From Bacteroidales bacterium (lineage in GTDB: Bacteria; Bacteroidota; Bacteroidia; Bacteroidales; VadinHA17): 64,000 nt of DNA. This document shows positions 37,288-46,311 of this stretch, piece after piece; position 1 is the stretch's first letter, and each line of letters starts with the position of its first letter. The translations under genes and the position numbers were made by a program. Location: contig JALHSP010000018.1 of NCBI GenBank assembly GCA_022865305.1, positions 1 through 64,000 on the forward strand, written 5' to 3'. Below the pieces are notes generated by a model. The model saw only the letters and a program-made list of their open reading frames with translations. It was not told the DNA's origin and made no database searches.

Positions 37288-39018
37288 TTATTCAATAAAC
37301 ACGCTTCTCTGTCTTCTTTTTTCAGGACTCCTGTTGGACCATTTGGCCGGCTTTCTTCCGGAATATTCACCATTTCTTGGTTTATCGGTCTTTTCCTGGG
37401 CAATCTCCACTGTAACTCTTCTTTCTTTAAACTTTGCATTATTCAATGCTCCGATAAGGTCATCAGCATGACCGGCTTCAACTTCAAAAAAGGAGAAGGT
37501 CTTTAAAAGATCTATCTTTCCTATTGGAATTTTTCTTCCTCTTGTGTTGATGTTTACAAGATCAATGAGTTGTTCCGGGTAAAAGCCGTCAGATTTTCCA
37601 AGATTTATGAACAGCCTTTTATAATTGCCGGGGTATTGTTCACGGGAACCTTTTCTGCCAGTTCTGCCAAAGCTGCTATCTTTTTCAGGGACAGGATCAA
37701 CAAGATCATCACCATGGCGGTAATCATCGAGAAACCTGTTAAATTCGAGTGAAATAACACGTTTAAGAAGCTCTTCCCTGTCGAGCCCTTCCAGTTTCAT
37801 TTTTATTTCAGGCAGGAATTTTTCAATCTCCTGGTGATCAGTTGCAACAGTTTCAATCTTATTGACCCAGTTGAAAAGCTGTTTTCCGCAGATCTCACTT
37901 CCAGTCGGGATGGATAATGCTTTAAAAGGTTTTTTTACCAGTCTCTCTATCTTCTGAAGTTCCTGTCTTTCTCTCAGGTGAACAAGTGAAATAGATATCC
38001 CCGTTTTCCCGGCTCTTCCCGTACGGCCGCATCTGTGTGTATAAATCTCCGGATCATCAGGCAGGCTGAAATTAATTACATGAGTAAGGTCGTCCACATC
38101 CAGCCCGCGTGCGGCAACATCAGTTGCCACCAGCATATTAAGGTTCTTTGACCTGAACTTTTGCATTACGGCGTCGCGCTGTGACTGCGACAGATCGCCA
38201 TGCAGTGCATCAACATTGTAACCGTCATTTATAAGTTTTGATGCCACCTCCTGGGTATCCTTACGGGTGCGGCAAAAGACAATCGCGTAAATATCCGGTT
38301 CAAAATCTACAATGCGTTTAAGTACCTTGTACTTGTCTTTTGCGTGGACAAAATAATAAGCGTGACTTACATTTTCGGCAGATGAATTTTTTGTTCCGAT
38401 GGTAATTTCAGCTGGATTGTTCATGTATTTCCTTGCAATTGATGCAATTTCCGATGACATGGTTGCTGAAAACAGGAGTGTTCTTCTACCTTCCGGAATC
38501 TCCTCAAGAATTTCATTTATACTGTCAAGAAATCCCATGTTAAGCATTTCGTCAGCTTCATCGAGAATTACAGTGTTGACATTAGAAAGCTTTGCCGCTC
38601 CTCTTCCGATCAGGTCGATCAGCCTTCCGGGTGTTGCAACGATAATATGTACACCTTTTTTCAATCCCCTTATCTGATTATCAATGCTTGCACCTCCATA
38701 TACTGCAAGTATTTTCAACTTACCTGTAAATCTGGCATAATCTGTAAGGTCCCCTGTGATCTGAATGCATAGCTCACGGGTGGGACAAAGTATAAGTGCC
38801 TGAGTGCTGTTTATTTCTGTATCTGTTGCCTGGACCAAAGGCAGTCCGAAGGCTGCTGTCTTTCCTGTTCCTGTTTGTGCCAGGGCGATAATATCACTCT
38901 CATCTCCGAGCATTAGCGGGATTACTTTTTTCTGTACCGGCATGGGTTGTTCAAATCCAAGTTCCTGAATTGCTTTCAGAATACCGGGAGTGAATCCCAT
39001 TTCTTCAAAATTTATCAT
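37288..39018 (-). CDS. DEAD-box RNA helicase with DbpA-type RNA-binding domain
   Basis: A 576-aa cold-shock-type helicase (DeaD/CsdA-like). All core motifs are intact: AQTGTGKT (I), PTRELCIQ (Ia), TPGR (Ib), DEAD (II), SAT (III), HRCGRTGR (VI). After the RecA-like domains (to about 370) comes a linker and a DbpA/CsdA RNA-binding domain (about 465-545: RLFINLGKSDGFYPEQLIDLVN, KIDLLKTFSFFEV), then a basic tail. It unwinds structured RNA during ribosome assembly and in the cold. It lies head to head with the cold-shock protein gene, with 277 bp between them. Confidence 0.95.
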   Translation of the reverse strand: MINFEEMGFTPGILKAIQELGFEQPMPVQKKVIPLMLGDESDIIALAQTGTGKTAAFGLPLVQATDTEINSTQALILCPTRELCIQITGDLTDYARFTGKLKILAVYGGASIDNQIRGLKKGVHIIVATPGRLIDLIGRGAAKLSNVNTVILDEADEMLNMGFLDSINEILEEIPEGRRTLLFSATMSSEIASIARKYMNNPAEITIGTKNSSAENVSHAYYFVHAKDKYKVLKRIVDFEPDIYAIVFCRTRKDTQEVASKLINDGYNVDALHGDLSQSQRDAVMQKFRSKNLNMLVATDVAARGLDVDDLTHVINFSLPDDPEIYTHRCGRTGRAGKTGISISLVHLRERQELQKIERLVKKPFKALSIPTGSEICGKQLFNWVNKIETVATDHQEIEKFLPEIKMKLEGLDREELLKRVISLEFNRFLDDYRHGDDLVDPVPEKDSSFGRTGRKGSREQYPGNYKRLFINLGKSDGFYPEQLIDLVNINTRGRKIPIGKIDLLKTFSFFEVEAGHADDLIGALNNAKFKERRVTVEIAQEKTDKPRNGEYSGRKPAKWSNRSPEKRRQRSVFIE

Positions 39019-39295
39019 TAAATAGTTTATGGTGTGCTTCCGGGAGCGAAGGATTTGTTATCCCGGCTGAAATGAACTCAAATACAGACTGGGCAAAATG
39101 CCTGACAACGCTTATGGAAATCACTTTGTTAATTAAGGGGGCGAAGATAATTAAATTATCCTGATAATAAAATTAAAACAAAATCTACTTCAGGCATGAC
39201 TTCAAGGTAAATGTTAAATAAAAATAATTTATTGAAAATAAATGTATTATTCCGATATTAAAGCGTACCTTGCACCAAATTAATAAAATCAAATT

Positions 39296-39487
39296 ATGAG
39301 TAAAGGAACCGTAAAATTCTATAATGAATTCAAAGGATTCGGATTCATTAAAGAGGAGAATTCACCAAAAGAGTATTTTGTGCATTCATCGGGATTAAAG
39401 GAAAATATCAAAGAGAATGATGTAGTGACCTTTGATCTGGAACAGGGTAAAAAAGGATTAAATGCAGTAAATGTTAAACTTGCTTAG
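39296..39487 (+). CDS. Cold-shock protein (CspA family)
   Basis: A 63-aa single cold-shock domain with RNP1 (KGFGFI) and RNP2 (YFVHSSG) motifs for binding single-stranded RNA/DNA. Slightly shorter than E. coli CspA (70 aa), normal for Bacteroidota. It is followed 30 bp later by an intrinsic terminator. The neighbouring DEAD-box helicase and second CSD protein suggest a cold or RNA-structure response locus. Confidence 0.95.
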   Translation: MSKGTVKFYNEFKGFGFIKEENSPKEYFVHSSGLKENIKENDVVTFDLEQGKKGLNAVNVKLA

Positions 39488-39517
39488 TTTATCTATTATA
39501 ATCATTTAAAATTTTTG

Positions 39518-39543
39518 GTCCCGCCAAAAGCGGGACTTTTTAT
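39518..39543 (+). terminator. Intrinsic terminator of the cold-shock gene
   Basis: GTCCCGC (39518-39524), loop CAAAA, GCGGGAC (39530-39536), then TTTTTATT. Textbook Rho-independent terminator 30 bp after the cold-shock stop codon. Confidence 0.9.
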
Positions 39544-39559
39544 TGAAATTCAAAGAATT

Positions 39560-39718
39560 ATGTTCGAAAAAAAGTTAAATATTATTAAATCACCCGATCT
39601 GTCGAAATTGAAGGAAGTTATAATTGACCACAGAACAAAGATATATATAGCTCCCGAAGCAGATATTGAGGAGGCCAGAAACCGTTACTTATCCCGGATC
39701 AAAACCAGGAAACCATAA
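39560..39718 (+). CDS. Small protein of unknown function behind the cold-shock gene
   Basis: A 52-aa predicted soluble charged peptide (MFEKKLNIIKSPDLSKLKE...) beginning 17 bp after the last base of the terminator stem. It has a credible start and no signal peptide or membrane helix. Its Lys/Glu-rich composition and KIYIAPEADIEEARNRYLSR ending look like coding sequence, but I recognise no family. Expression would need read-through or its own promoter. Confidence 0.5.
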   Translation: MFEKKLNIIKSPDLSKLKEVIIDHRTKIYIAPEADIEEARNRYLSRIKTRKP

Positions 39719-39751
39719 TAACGTAATAGAATACATTCCTCCCCTGCCTGG

Positions 39752-40207
39752 TCATTCCTTAAACAGTTTAACCTTCATGGCAGAAGGTCCTTTGGGTCCT
39801 TTGCCGATTTCAAAAATGACTACATTATTTTCCTTTACAGGTTCCAGCAGGTTATTCGCATGAACGAAAACGCTCTGATGTGATTCCAGGTCGCGGATAA
39901 AACCATAACCTTTTGATTCATTAAAGAATGTAACAACTCCCTTCCGTACGAAATCAGGAGCAGTTTCAGGATTATTTTTAGTTATCTTAAGTTCAATACT
40001 TTCAGCAAGAATAACTGTTTTCTTATCAGGGTCGGGAGGCGTTGCGGTGATCATTCCGAATTCATCGACATAGGCGATCATATCGTCGAAGCTTCTCTTT
40101 TTCCCCTCACTTTTTTTCTTTGCACGCTTTTGCTCTTTTTCTTTTCTCTTTTTCTCTTTCTTGTTTCTTACTTCCTTTTTACTGAATGTTTCCTGCGATC
40201 GGCCCAT
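39752..40207 (-). CDS. Cold-shock-domain protein with long basic N-terminal extension
   Basis: A 151-aa protein. Residues 1-40 are almost entirely Lys/Glu/Arg (KKEKKRKEKEQKRAKKK), probably a disordered or coiled nucleic-acid-binding tail. A middle segment (DDMIAYVDEFGMITATPPDP) follows, and the last about 65 residues are a cold-shock domain with RNP1 KGYGFI and RNP2 VFVHANN. Bacteroidota commonly carry this KE-tailed form beside a short Csp. Likely an RNA chaperone. It is convergent with the small ORF. Confidence 0.9.
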   Translation of the reverse strand: MGRSQETFSKKEVRNKKEKKRKEKEQKRAKKKSEGKKRSFDDMIAYVDEFGMITATPPDPDKKTVILAESIELKITKNNPETAPDFVRKGVVTFFNESKGYGFIRDLESHQSVFVHANNLLEPVKENNVVIFEIGKGPKGPSAMKVKLFKE

Positions 40208-40654
40208 AAATTGAATTTACCTTAATTAATGATTTAAATATTTAATCAGCTCCGGAAACTGATGGTGAGCAGTAAAAAACTAACCGGATGTATGATTAGC
40301 AGAATAATGCACAAAATCGCGAAGCTGAATCTATCGTCAAAGGTACAATAAAATCCCGGGAAAAACACTCTCTTATTTTTTGTCGCGCAGGCATTGCCCT
40401 GCCTACTGGCAGGCAGGCAGCAGGCAGGCAGGCCTGCAAATCACTGATCCTGAAAGTTTTGATAAATATACTTTTTGGGAGGTGAGCGTGGATTTAAGAG
40501 TGAGAATTTTAAAAGAGAAAAAATCAATTGCCAACAGTTTTAGTTTTGTAAATTTACTTTTCAGGTATGCGACTGTTAAGGCATGTTTTGATTTAATGTT
40601 AAAATATACCGGCAGGTTGAAGGAGATGAATTATTGATTGTGATAATAGTGACT
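40208..40654. other. Intergenic region with GGCAGGCAGG palindromic repeat
   Basis: AT-rich apart from 40396-40436, where CCTGCCTACTGGCAGGCAGG is followed by further GGCAGGCAGG units. The element matches the palindromic core found at 46436 and 56616. A reading frame through the region (85 codons) has no recognisable homology and runs through the repeat, so I do not call it a gene. Confidence 0.6.
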
Positions 40655-41839
40655 ATGAATAAAATTGATTTCAGAAACGCAATAATTGTTTTTCTGGCAG
40701 GGATTGTTGTTTTATCTGGTCTTCAGGGAAAATCAAAAAATGATGACTTGGTCAGGGCTAAATCGATTCTTAAGCAAATATTCAGTTTATATGACGCCGG
40801 GCATGATCATCTCTTCAATGAAACTTACCCGGACAAACCTGATAATAAGATTAGTTATCTGGCAGATGATGATACTGTAACCGTCCGGCGTGTCGCCTAT
40901 CTGTGGCCCACATCGGGGATTTTTTCAGGAGTGAATGCTTTACTGAAAGCAACCCATGATAAACAATATCTGCATTTGCTTGAAGAAAAAGTCTTACCCG
41001 GGCTTGAGCAATATTTTGATTCGCTTCGAAAACCTGCCTGTTATCAATCCTACATTTCACTGGCAGGTAAGTCTGACCGTTATTATGATGACAATATATG
41101 GCTGGCACTTGATTTCTGTGAAACATACATGTTGACCAGGAAACCTGAATATCTGAATAAGTCAATTAATACATGGCAGTTTGTGATCAGTGGCTGGGAC
41201 GACGAGCTTGGAGGCGGTATTTACTGGTGCGAGCAGAAGAAAAGATCCAAGAATACCTGCTCAAATGCGCCTGCCTCAGTGCTGGCTTTCAAACTTTTTG
41301 AAGCAACCAGAGACAGCTCTTATTTAAAATGGGGATTACGAATCTATGATTGGACAAAAGTCAACCTGCAGGATTCGACAGATTATCTTTACTTCGACAA
41401 CAAAAATCTTACAGGAAGAATTGACAGAAAAAAATACACCTATAACAGCGGACAGATGTTACAGTCTGCGGCAATGCTTTACAGACTGACAGGAGAAAAA
41501 GCCTACCTTGATGAAGCTCAGCACATCGCAAAATCTGCAATTGATTATTTTACTGAGGAATATACGACAACCGAAGGGAAAAAGATAAGATTATTTAAAA
41601 ACACAGGCAACTGGTTTAATTCTGTTCTGTTAAGAGGTTATATTGAATTATACAGGCTCGACAGGAATAATCAGTACATAACCATTTTCAGGGATAATAT
41701 GGACCAGCTGTGGAACCACGTCCGTAACAAAGATGGTTTATTCAGCAAAGACTGGACAGGGCAAAAGGAGGATGAGTTCAAGTGGCTTCTCGATCAGGCC
41801 AGCCTTGTGGAAATATGGGCAAATCTTGCGACAATCTGA
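40655..41839 (+). CDS. GH76-family alpha-1,6-mannanase-like exported enzyme
   Basis: Start at ATG 40655, giving a signal-like hydrophobic N-terminus (to about VVLSG). (alpha/alpha)6-barrel features of GH76: the catalytic Asp pair D145-D146 in YYDDNIW, GWDDELGGGIYWCEQ and YNSGQMLQSAAMLYRLTGE. Length (395 aa) is typical. GH76 enzymes cut alpha-1,6-mannan backbones, such as fungal mannan, in the periplasm or at the surface. No mannan-specific SusC/D pair or GH92 is nearby, so its role is isolated here. Confidence 0.88.
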   Translation: MNKIDFRNAIIVFLAGIVVLSGLQGKSKNDDLVRAKSILKQIFSLYDAGHDHLFNETYPDKPDNKISYLADDDTVTVRRVAYLWPTSGIFSGVNALLKATHDKQYLHLLEEKVLPGLEQYFDSLRKPACYQSYISLAGKSDRYYDDNIWLALDFCETYMLTRKPEYLNKSINTWQFVISGWDDELGGGIYWCEQKKRSKNTCSNAPASVLAFKLFEATRDSSYLKWGLRIYDWTKVNLQDSTDYLYFDNKNLTGRIDRKKYTYNSGQMLQSAAMLYRLTGEKAYLDEAQHIAKSAIDYFTEEYTTTEGKKIRLFKNTGNWFNSVLLRGYIELYRLDRNNQYITIFRDNMDQLWNHVRNKDGLFSKDWTGQKEDEFKWLLDQASLVEIWANLATI

Positions 41840-41873
41840 CAGCTAGATGTTTAGACTATCCTCATTTTAAAAT

Positions 41874-42557
41874 TTACCAGATGAACGGGAAAAGTCTATA
41901 TTTCACTTTCTTCATGTACTCATCATATCCCTTCAATCCGTTTACCAGAACTTTTTCTTCGTTCTTAATTCTAATTATTAGAAGTACCGGGAAAAATACC
42001 ATCGGGATAAGAGCATAAAAAGAACCTAAAACTAAAGGTGCAAATCCATAAAGAATTGTGGCACCTAAATACATCGGATGTCTTACAAATGAATATAATC
42101 CGGTATCAATCAGTCTTTGTTCATCCTGAATTTCAATCACCCTTGAAGCATAGGTATTTTGCTTCATTACGATAAAAAACATCAAATATCCTGACATCAT
42201 TATAAGGGTTGAAATTAAAACAACTGAAAGAGGAACATCTGACCAGTTAAATCTGAAATCTAAACCAGGCATAATAAAAGTGAAAAGAAGAAAAATTATT
42301 GAAAGGATCAGGTATATTTTTTGAGTTTTCTCCTTTTCCTTTGTTTTCAGTCTTTTGGCAAGCAGATCCGGATCTTTTGCAAGAAGATAGATCAATACAC
42401 AGAACATTGAAATGAATAACACGCCCATAAATAACCATCCGTTCCAGAATTTCAGGGAGCCGGCAGGAAGGAATATCAATAGTCCTGCAAGGAATAATGA
42501 CAAGAGATACAGTAATAATGCCCTGATAATTAATAAACTTCGGTTTTTTAACCTCAT
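41874..42557 (-). CDS. Isoprenylcysteine carboxyl methyltransferase-like (ICMT/PEMT) membrane protein
   Basis: A 227-aa protein with five or so transmembrane helices and the C-terminal ICMT-like SAM-binding region: YASRVIEIQDEQRLIDTGLYSFVRHPMYLG, then a NEEKVLVNGLKGYDEYMKKVKYRLFPF tail. Bacteria lack prenylated CaaX proteins, so the substrate is probably a small lipid or hydrophobic metabolite. Overall motif order is standard for the family. Confidence 0.85.
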   Translation of the reverse strand: MRLKNRSLLIIRALLLYLLSLFLAGLLIFLPAGSLKFWNGWLFMGVLFISMFCVLIYLLAKDPDLLAKRLKTKEKEKTQKIYLILSIIFLLFTFIMPGLDFRFNWSDVPLSVVLISTLIMMSGYLMFFIVMKQNTYASRVIEIQDEQRLIDTGLYSFVRHPMYLGATILYGFAPLVLGSFYALIPMVFFPVLLIIRIKNEEKVLVNGLKGYDEYMKKVKYRLFPFIW

Positions 42558-42723
42558 TAATTTTTAAAGTTTAATATATCCAAAATTAAATAGAGATTTA
42601 TTCATTAAAATTACGACAGGAAGAAGCCAAAGTCAAATCTTTTTTTGCAGGTGAATAATTAATCCAAGTTGCTAGTTACTTGTTGCTTGTTGCTAGTTGT
42701 TTGAAAATGAGAATCATGATTAT

Positions 42724-43467
42724 TCAAAAAGTCAAATTACACGCTATATTTAATTTTTTGCAGACATATGCAAGCTCGCGACCTGTCCTTTGAAAGAAAT
42801 CATCAGAAAGTTTATCTTCCAATCTATATTTTGTGTAAATCCAGTCGGCATAGTGATAATTCATGCGGTCAACTATTACGTAGTCAACTTTCCCTTCCAG
42901 AGCATTTACCAGAGTTTCAGCTCCCGGAAGAATTGGAGCAATCATAGCATAAGTCTTGATACCAGATCGGTGTAATTCATCGAGTGTACTTAGCCGCTCT
43001 TTTATCGGTGGCGCATTTGGTTCAAATAATTTCCTTATCTCATCGTCTGCTGTAGTGATTGTAAGTCCGACTTCAAAATCATTTGCACCTTTGAGAATAT
43101 CCATATCCCGAAGAACTAATGAAGAACGTGTCTGAATTGTCACTGGCCAGTTATTATAAGCCAGTATTTCCAAACATTTTCTGCTTAACTTATATTTAGC
43201 TTCCAAAGGCTGGTAGGGATCGCATAATCCACTTATCCATACTCTTGCACATTTTTTCTTATTTACTTCAACTCGTAATAAATCAGCTGCGTTTATTTTT
43301 ATATCGACAAACATACCCCAGGGTTCTTTATGTCCGCTGAACCTTTTTATAAAGCGAGCATAACAGTAATGACAAGCATGCTGGCATCCGACATAAGGAT
43401 TGATAACATAGTTATAAACCTTTGATGCAGAGAGAATAGTTTTTGACTGGATTTCTTTTACATTCAT
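42724..43467 (-). CDS. Radical SAM protein (SPL-like family)
   Basis: A 247-aa protein from ATG 43467 (preceded by GGTGAGGTA). The Fe-S cluster motif CQHACHYC (Cx3Cx2C) near residue 27 follows NPYVG, and WISGLCDPYQPLE, TIQTRSSLVLRDMDIL and VGLTITTADDE match the radical SAM group annotated as spore photoproduct lyase-like or PA0069 family. Conserved across anaerobes and of unknown substrate. No neighbour suggests the modified target. Confidence 0.85.
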   Translation of the reverse strand: MNVKEIQSKTILSASKVYNYVINPYVGCQHACHYCYARFIKRFSGHKEPWGMFVDIKINAADLLRVEVNKKKCARVWISGLCDPYQPLEAKYKLSRKCLEILAYNNWPVTIQTRSSLVLRDMDILKGANDFEVGLTITTADDEIRKLFEPNAPPIKERLSTLDELHRSGIKTYAMIAPILPGAETLVNALEGKVDYVIVDRMNYHYADWIYTKYRLEDKLSDDFFQRTGRELAYVCKKLNIACNLTF

Positions 43468-43853
43468 TACCTCACCAGCCAATTTTTAATAATTGTATAT
43501 TCAGGTACATTATGGCTTAGCAATTAAAGGTAGGAATAAAATATTTATCTACTGTTTTTCTTTAAAAGGTCTATTTAATATTTGTGTACAAACTTTATTA
43601 TCTAAAAAAGTATGAAAACGAATATTATATAATCGTGCATGTATCTGATTTTGTTAATGTAGCAAAATCCTCATCAATTTCGTCAACAGGAAATTTAAAA
43701 ACCCTTGTAGCTCATTGATCTACAAGGGTCTGCGATTTAAGATTTTGTGTTAGTGAGAATTAAACCAGGATTTATACTTTTAGTAATGAAAATATTATTA
43801 ATCCATTAACTGATTCGGATGGGACAAAGAATTACAATTAGCTGTTTGAATTA
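43468..43853. other. Intergenic region with a perfect 10-bp hairpin
   Basis: ACCCTTGTAG (43701-43710) and CTACAAGGGT (43720-43729) make a perfect stem with the loop CTCATTGAT. It has no U-tract on either side. Related but decayed stems with the core CAnnnnTTGATCT occur at 46480-46500 and 56654-56675. Otherwise AT-rich with nothing coding seen. Confidence 0.6.
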
Positions 43854-44726
43854 TTAGCCGTCTTTTTTCTTTCTCTCTAATGGAATTATTCCTGCCATCT
43901 CTCCAATGATATTTACCAATTCGGTTCCTGTTGGAATAACAATTTTAGCATTATTCCCGAGTGATGCTTCAAGAGCCTCTAACTTCCTCAATAATTGGGC
44001 ATTTCCGACAAAATATTTATCTGCCGCTTCATTTACCAGTTTAATGGCTTCAGCTTCTCCTTCAGCATGCAATATTTTCGATTGCCTATAACCTTCAGCT
44101 TCTTTGATCTTAGCGCGTTTTATACCATCGGCAACAGTTTCTGCAGCTGTAGCAGAATCTATGGCCGCTATTTTTTCATTTTCAGCTTTTACCACTTTAT
44201 TCATGGTTTCCTGCACATCACTTGGCGGGTCAATTTCTTTCAACTCTGTCCGGACAATTTCAATACCCCAGGTTTGGGTTTCGTTATGAAGTGTTTTATA
44301 GAGTTCGGCATTAATTTTCCCTCGTTCGCTGTTGGCCGATTTAAGCGTGAGTGTACCGATAATATTACGCAGTGTAGTGCGTGCCAGATTAACGATCTGC
44401 CATTTGTAATTATTAACATTGTATATTGATCCCTTAACGCTATCCTCATCGGATTTCACCCTGAAATAAACCTGGGCGTCAACGCTTGCATTCAGATTAT
44501 CGTTTGTGATTATTTCCTGTGGCTGGGCATCTACCATCTGTTCAGTCACATTTACCGGGTATAATTTGTCGATAATCGGAATAATCCAGTGAAATCCCGG
44601 ATTGGCAAAATTATGATACTTTCCCAGCCTCTCAATTAACCCTCGTTGAGTTGGCCGTACAATTCTGATTCCTGCGAAGAATATCACTACAACAGAAATT
44701 ATCAGATACAAATACCAATAGTTCAT
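43854..44726 (-). CDS. SPFH/Band 7 (stomatin-like) membrane protein
   Basis: A 290-aa protein with one N-terminal transmembrane helix (residues about 3-22), followed by the SPFH domain (IVRPTQRGLIERLGKYHNFANPGFHWIIPIIDKLYPVNV), conserved YNVNNYKWQIVNLARTTLRNIIG and a coiled-coil C-terminus rich in Ala/Glu (AAETVADGIKRAKIKEAEGYRQS). It forms membrane-associated oligomers; slipin or HflC-like. An NfeD-family partner, usual for one class, is not adjacent, so this is the free stomatin type. Confidence 0.93.
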   Translation of the reverse strand: MNYWYLYLIISVVVIFFAGIRIVRPTQRGLIERLGKYHNFANPGFHWIIPIIDKLYPVNVTEQMVDAQPQEIITNDNLNASVDAQVYFRVKSDEDSVKGSIYNVNNYKWQIVNLARTTLRNIIGTLTLKSANSERGKINAELYKTLHNETQTWGIEIVRTELKEIDPPSDVQETMNKVVKAENEKIAAIDSATAAETVADGIKRAKIKEAEGYRQSKILHAEGEAEAIKLVNEAADKYFVGNAQLLRKLEALEASLGNNAKIVIPTGTELVNIIGEMAGIIPLERKKKDG

Positions 44727-44946
44727 TTCAATTTCCTTTCTTTTTATTAATAATTATGTTTCAAAATGAAAACAGCGAGCTCGCAAGCTCGGTTGTGCTT
44801 AAAATACAATGACTTAACTCAATATATCATATTTCTTATAAAGATAACTAATAATTATCTGAAAGTCAATAGGTATTGATTGGAATATAACCAGAGTAGC
44901 ATTCTGCTATAAAGAATATACTTCCCTGCCTGGAGATGGATTTTGT

Positions 44947-45318
44947 TCATTTACCCGTGGGCAGGGTTGCATCTTCATCCCTTTCAACATGTAAAATATG
45001 TAATAACCTGTGAACTATGGGAGCAAAAAAGACTGCTGTAATGCTTAAGAACGCCACACCGCTGTACAAAGCAAAAAATGAAGAAAACATTTTTGCACCA
45101 TCTGTTTTCATCTCTGCTACAGGTCCCATTCCTGTTAAAATCATACAGGACATATGAAAACTATCCAGCCATTTTAATTGTCCAAAATGATGATAACCCA
45201 GAGTCCCAATACACACTGATAAGATAATCAGCATTGCGGAAACTAATGCATAACGTCCAACCCTGAATAAGAATTGAGGGAAGGAAGCAACTTTCTGTTT
45301 GCGGTGTTCTAATTTCAT
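44947..45318 (-). CDS. Small two-helix membrane protein resembling an ion-channel pore
   Basis: A 123-aa protein with two hydrophobic helices (about 22-45 and 78-103) and a short re-entrant-like segment between them: WLDSFHMSCMILTGMGPV followed by GAKMFSSFFALYSGVAFLSI. This parallels the pore helix, filter and second helix of 2TM potassium channels, but the selectivity filter reads TGMGP in place of TVGYG. Family is uncertain; a pore-type role is inference. Its ATG overlaps (ATGA) the stop of a decayed upstream small gene, indicating former translational coupling. Confidence 0.6.
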   Translation of the reverse strand: MKLEHRKQKVASFPQFLFRVGRYALVSAMLIILSVCIGTLGYHHFGQLKWLDSFHMSCMILTGMGPVAEMKTDGAKMFSSFFALYSGVAFLSITAVFFAPIVHRLLHILHVERDEDATLPTGK

Positions 45319-45461
45319 TTCTTTATCAATTTATTCATCAGATCTTCTAAATAATCAGTTTGAATTTCCTGTATCTCAAGTCATTTTTCGTCAGGATCAA
45401 TTACCCCGGCATCACGTGCCAGAGAATCGGGAATAGTAACTTTAAAATGTGATTTTATTAC
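45315..45461 (-). pseudogene. Remnant of a small gene cut by repeat copy A
   Basis: Downstream of repeat copy A, one minus-strand frame reads VIKSHFKVTIPDSLARDAG...DEK, a stop TGA at 45383-45381, then LEIQEIQTDYLEDLMNKL to a second stop TGA at 45317-45315. That last stop overlaps the ATG of the pore-like gene. The first codons abut the repeat boundary, so the true 5' end is missing. It looks like the C-terminal half of a short protein; the family is not recognised. Confidence 0.55.
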
Positions 45462-45595
45462 AAAAGCCGGACAATCTGACCATATTTGGCCGGTCAGATT
45501 ACACATAGCATATATAACTAAACAACAAGTATTTAACTCCGGCTTTAAATGGTCAATTTATTCTGGCCAACTATGGTCAAGGTCACTGGTTTTTT
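45462..45595 (+). repeat. 133-bp palindromic repeat, copy A
   Basis: One of three nearly colinear copies (others at 54679 and 56681). Each opens with AAGCCGG, then TTGACCA-like and TTGGCCGGTC, runs through a common ATATAACTAAACAACAAGTA core, has a central ACTCCGGCTTT and ends CCAACTATGGTCAAGG..ACTGGTTTT. The ends are inverted repeats of about 30 bp (AAAAGCC...TTGACCA / TGGTCAA...GGCTTTT), so the unit is palindromic and MITE- or REP-like. This copy is the most diverged, with a CTGACC in its left arm and GGTTTT at its right end. Confidence 0.8.
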
Positions 45596-45625
45596 CAAAT
45601 CAGCTCATTATCTGAAGAATCTCCT

Positions 45626-45940
45626 CTATTTTTTTGCCTTAACTTTAATAGACATTGTGGTAAGAATACCGCCCGTCAATCCTGAAATTGCGAAATCGAA
45701 AAAATTATGTTTTGTGATTACCTCGCATGCACCATTTGTAGGAGTTGCCGTATTGGTCCTGCCGATAGGAACAAGGCCCCAGAATAACCACCATTGTTTG
45801 GATTTTGAATAAGTGTATTCAGATCCTTTTGTCTCTCTGAAAGTACCAACGCTGGTTTTAGTCATCATACAGGAAGATAGAAAAGCTGTCAGTGTCAGTG
45901 CCGCCGTAAATAGCAGCAATTTGTGTTTAATATGTTTCAT
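45626..45940 (-). CDS. Bor-like small lipoprotein
   Basis: A 104-aa lipoprotein (signal ending TAFLSSC). The following residues MMTKTSVG, an aromatic WWLFWGLVPIGRTN segment, one internal Cys (NGACEV) and the hydrophobic stretch ISGLTGGILTTMSIKV resemble Bor-family proteins, which in lambda are outer-membrane serum-resistance lipoproteins. In Bacteroidota their role is unknown. Similarity is judged by pattern only. Confidence 0.55.
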   Translation of the reverse strand: MKHIKHKLLLFTAALTLTAFLSSCMMTKTSVGTFRETKGSEYTYSKSKQWWLFWGLVPIGRTNTATPTNGACEVITKHNFFDFAISGLTGGILTTMSIKVKAKK

Positions 45941-46164
45941 TGCATTCTTAATTAATATTTCCTACTCTTAAGGCTTTTCGGTAACGCCCCGTTTTTAAAG
46001 TGGATTCTGGTCTTCACTTGTTATGTTAACTGATCAGTTTAATCTGATAATAAAAAAAGATCAAACCAAATTTAAACTATATATGAACTCAACGCAAATT
46101 TTTTTCTTGTCGAAAAGTCCAGATAGTTATGTTGATTTATATCGTAAGGACCGTGGAAAAAATA

Positions 46165-46241
46165 AACAGGGTGCTTTGTACAACTGGTATGCGGTAAATA
46201 CAAGTAAATTATGTCCAATCGGTTGGCATGTACCAATTTGA
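46165..46241 (+). pseudogene. Fragment of a FISUMP domain protein
   Basis: The short segment NKQGALYNWYAVNTSKLCPIGWHVP is the characteristic repeat of the Fibrobacter succinogenes major paralogous (FISUMP) domain, usually part of long secreted proteins. A stop follows immediately and no upstream signal peptide or repeat is present, so it is a decayed fragment. Confidence 0.7.
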
Positions 46242-46311
46242 GTAATGTAGCCACGTGGCGGACTCCAAACGCTTACAATCTAAATAACATTCACATGTTT
46301 ACTATAATTTC

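Noticed and set aside
40380-40637. 85-codon frame upstream of the GH76 gene
   Set aside because: It runs through the GGCAGG repeat and shows no family or signal; likely non-coding.
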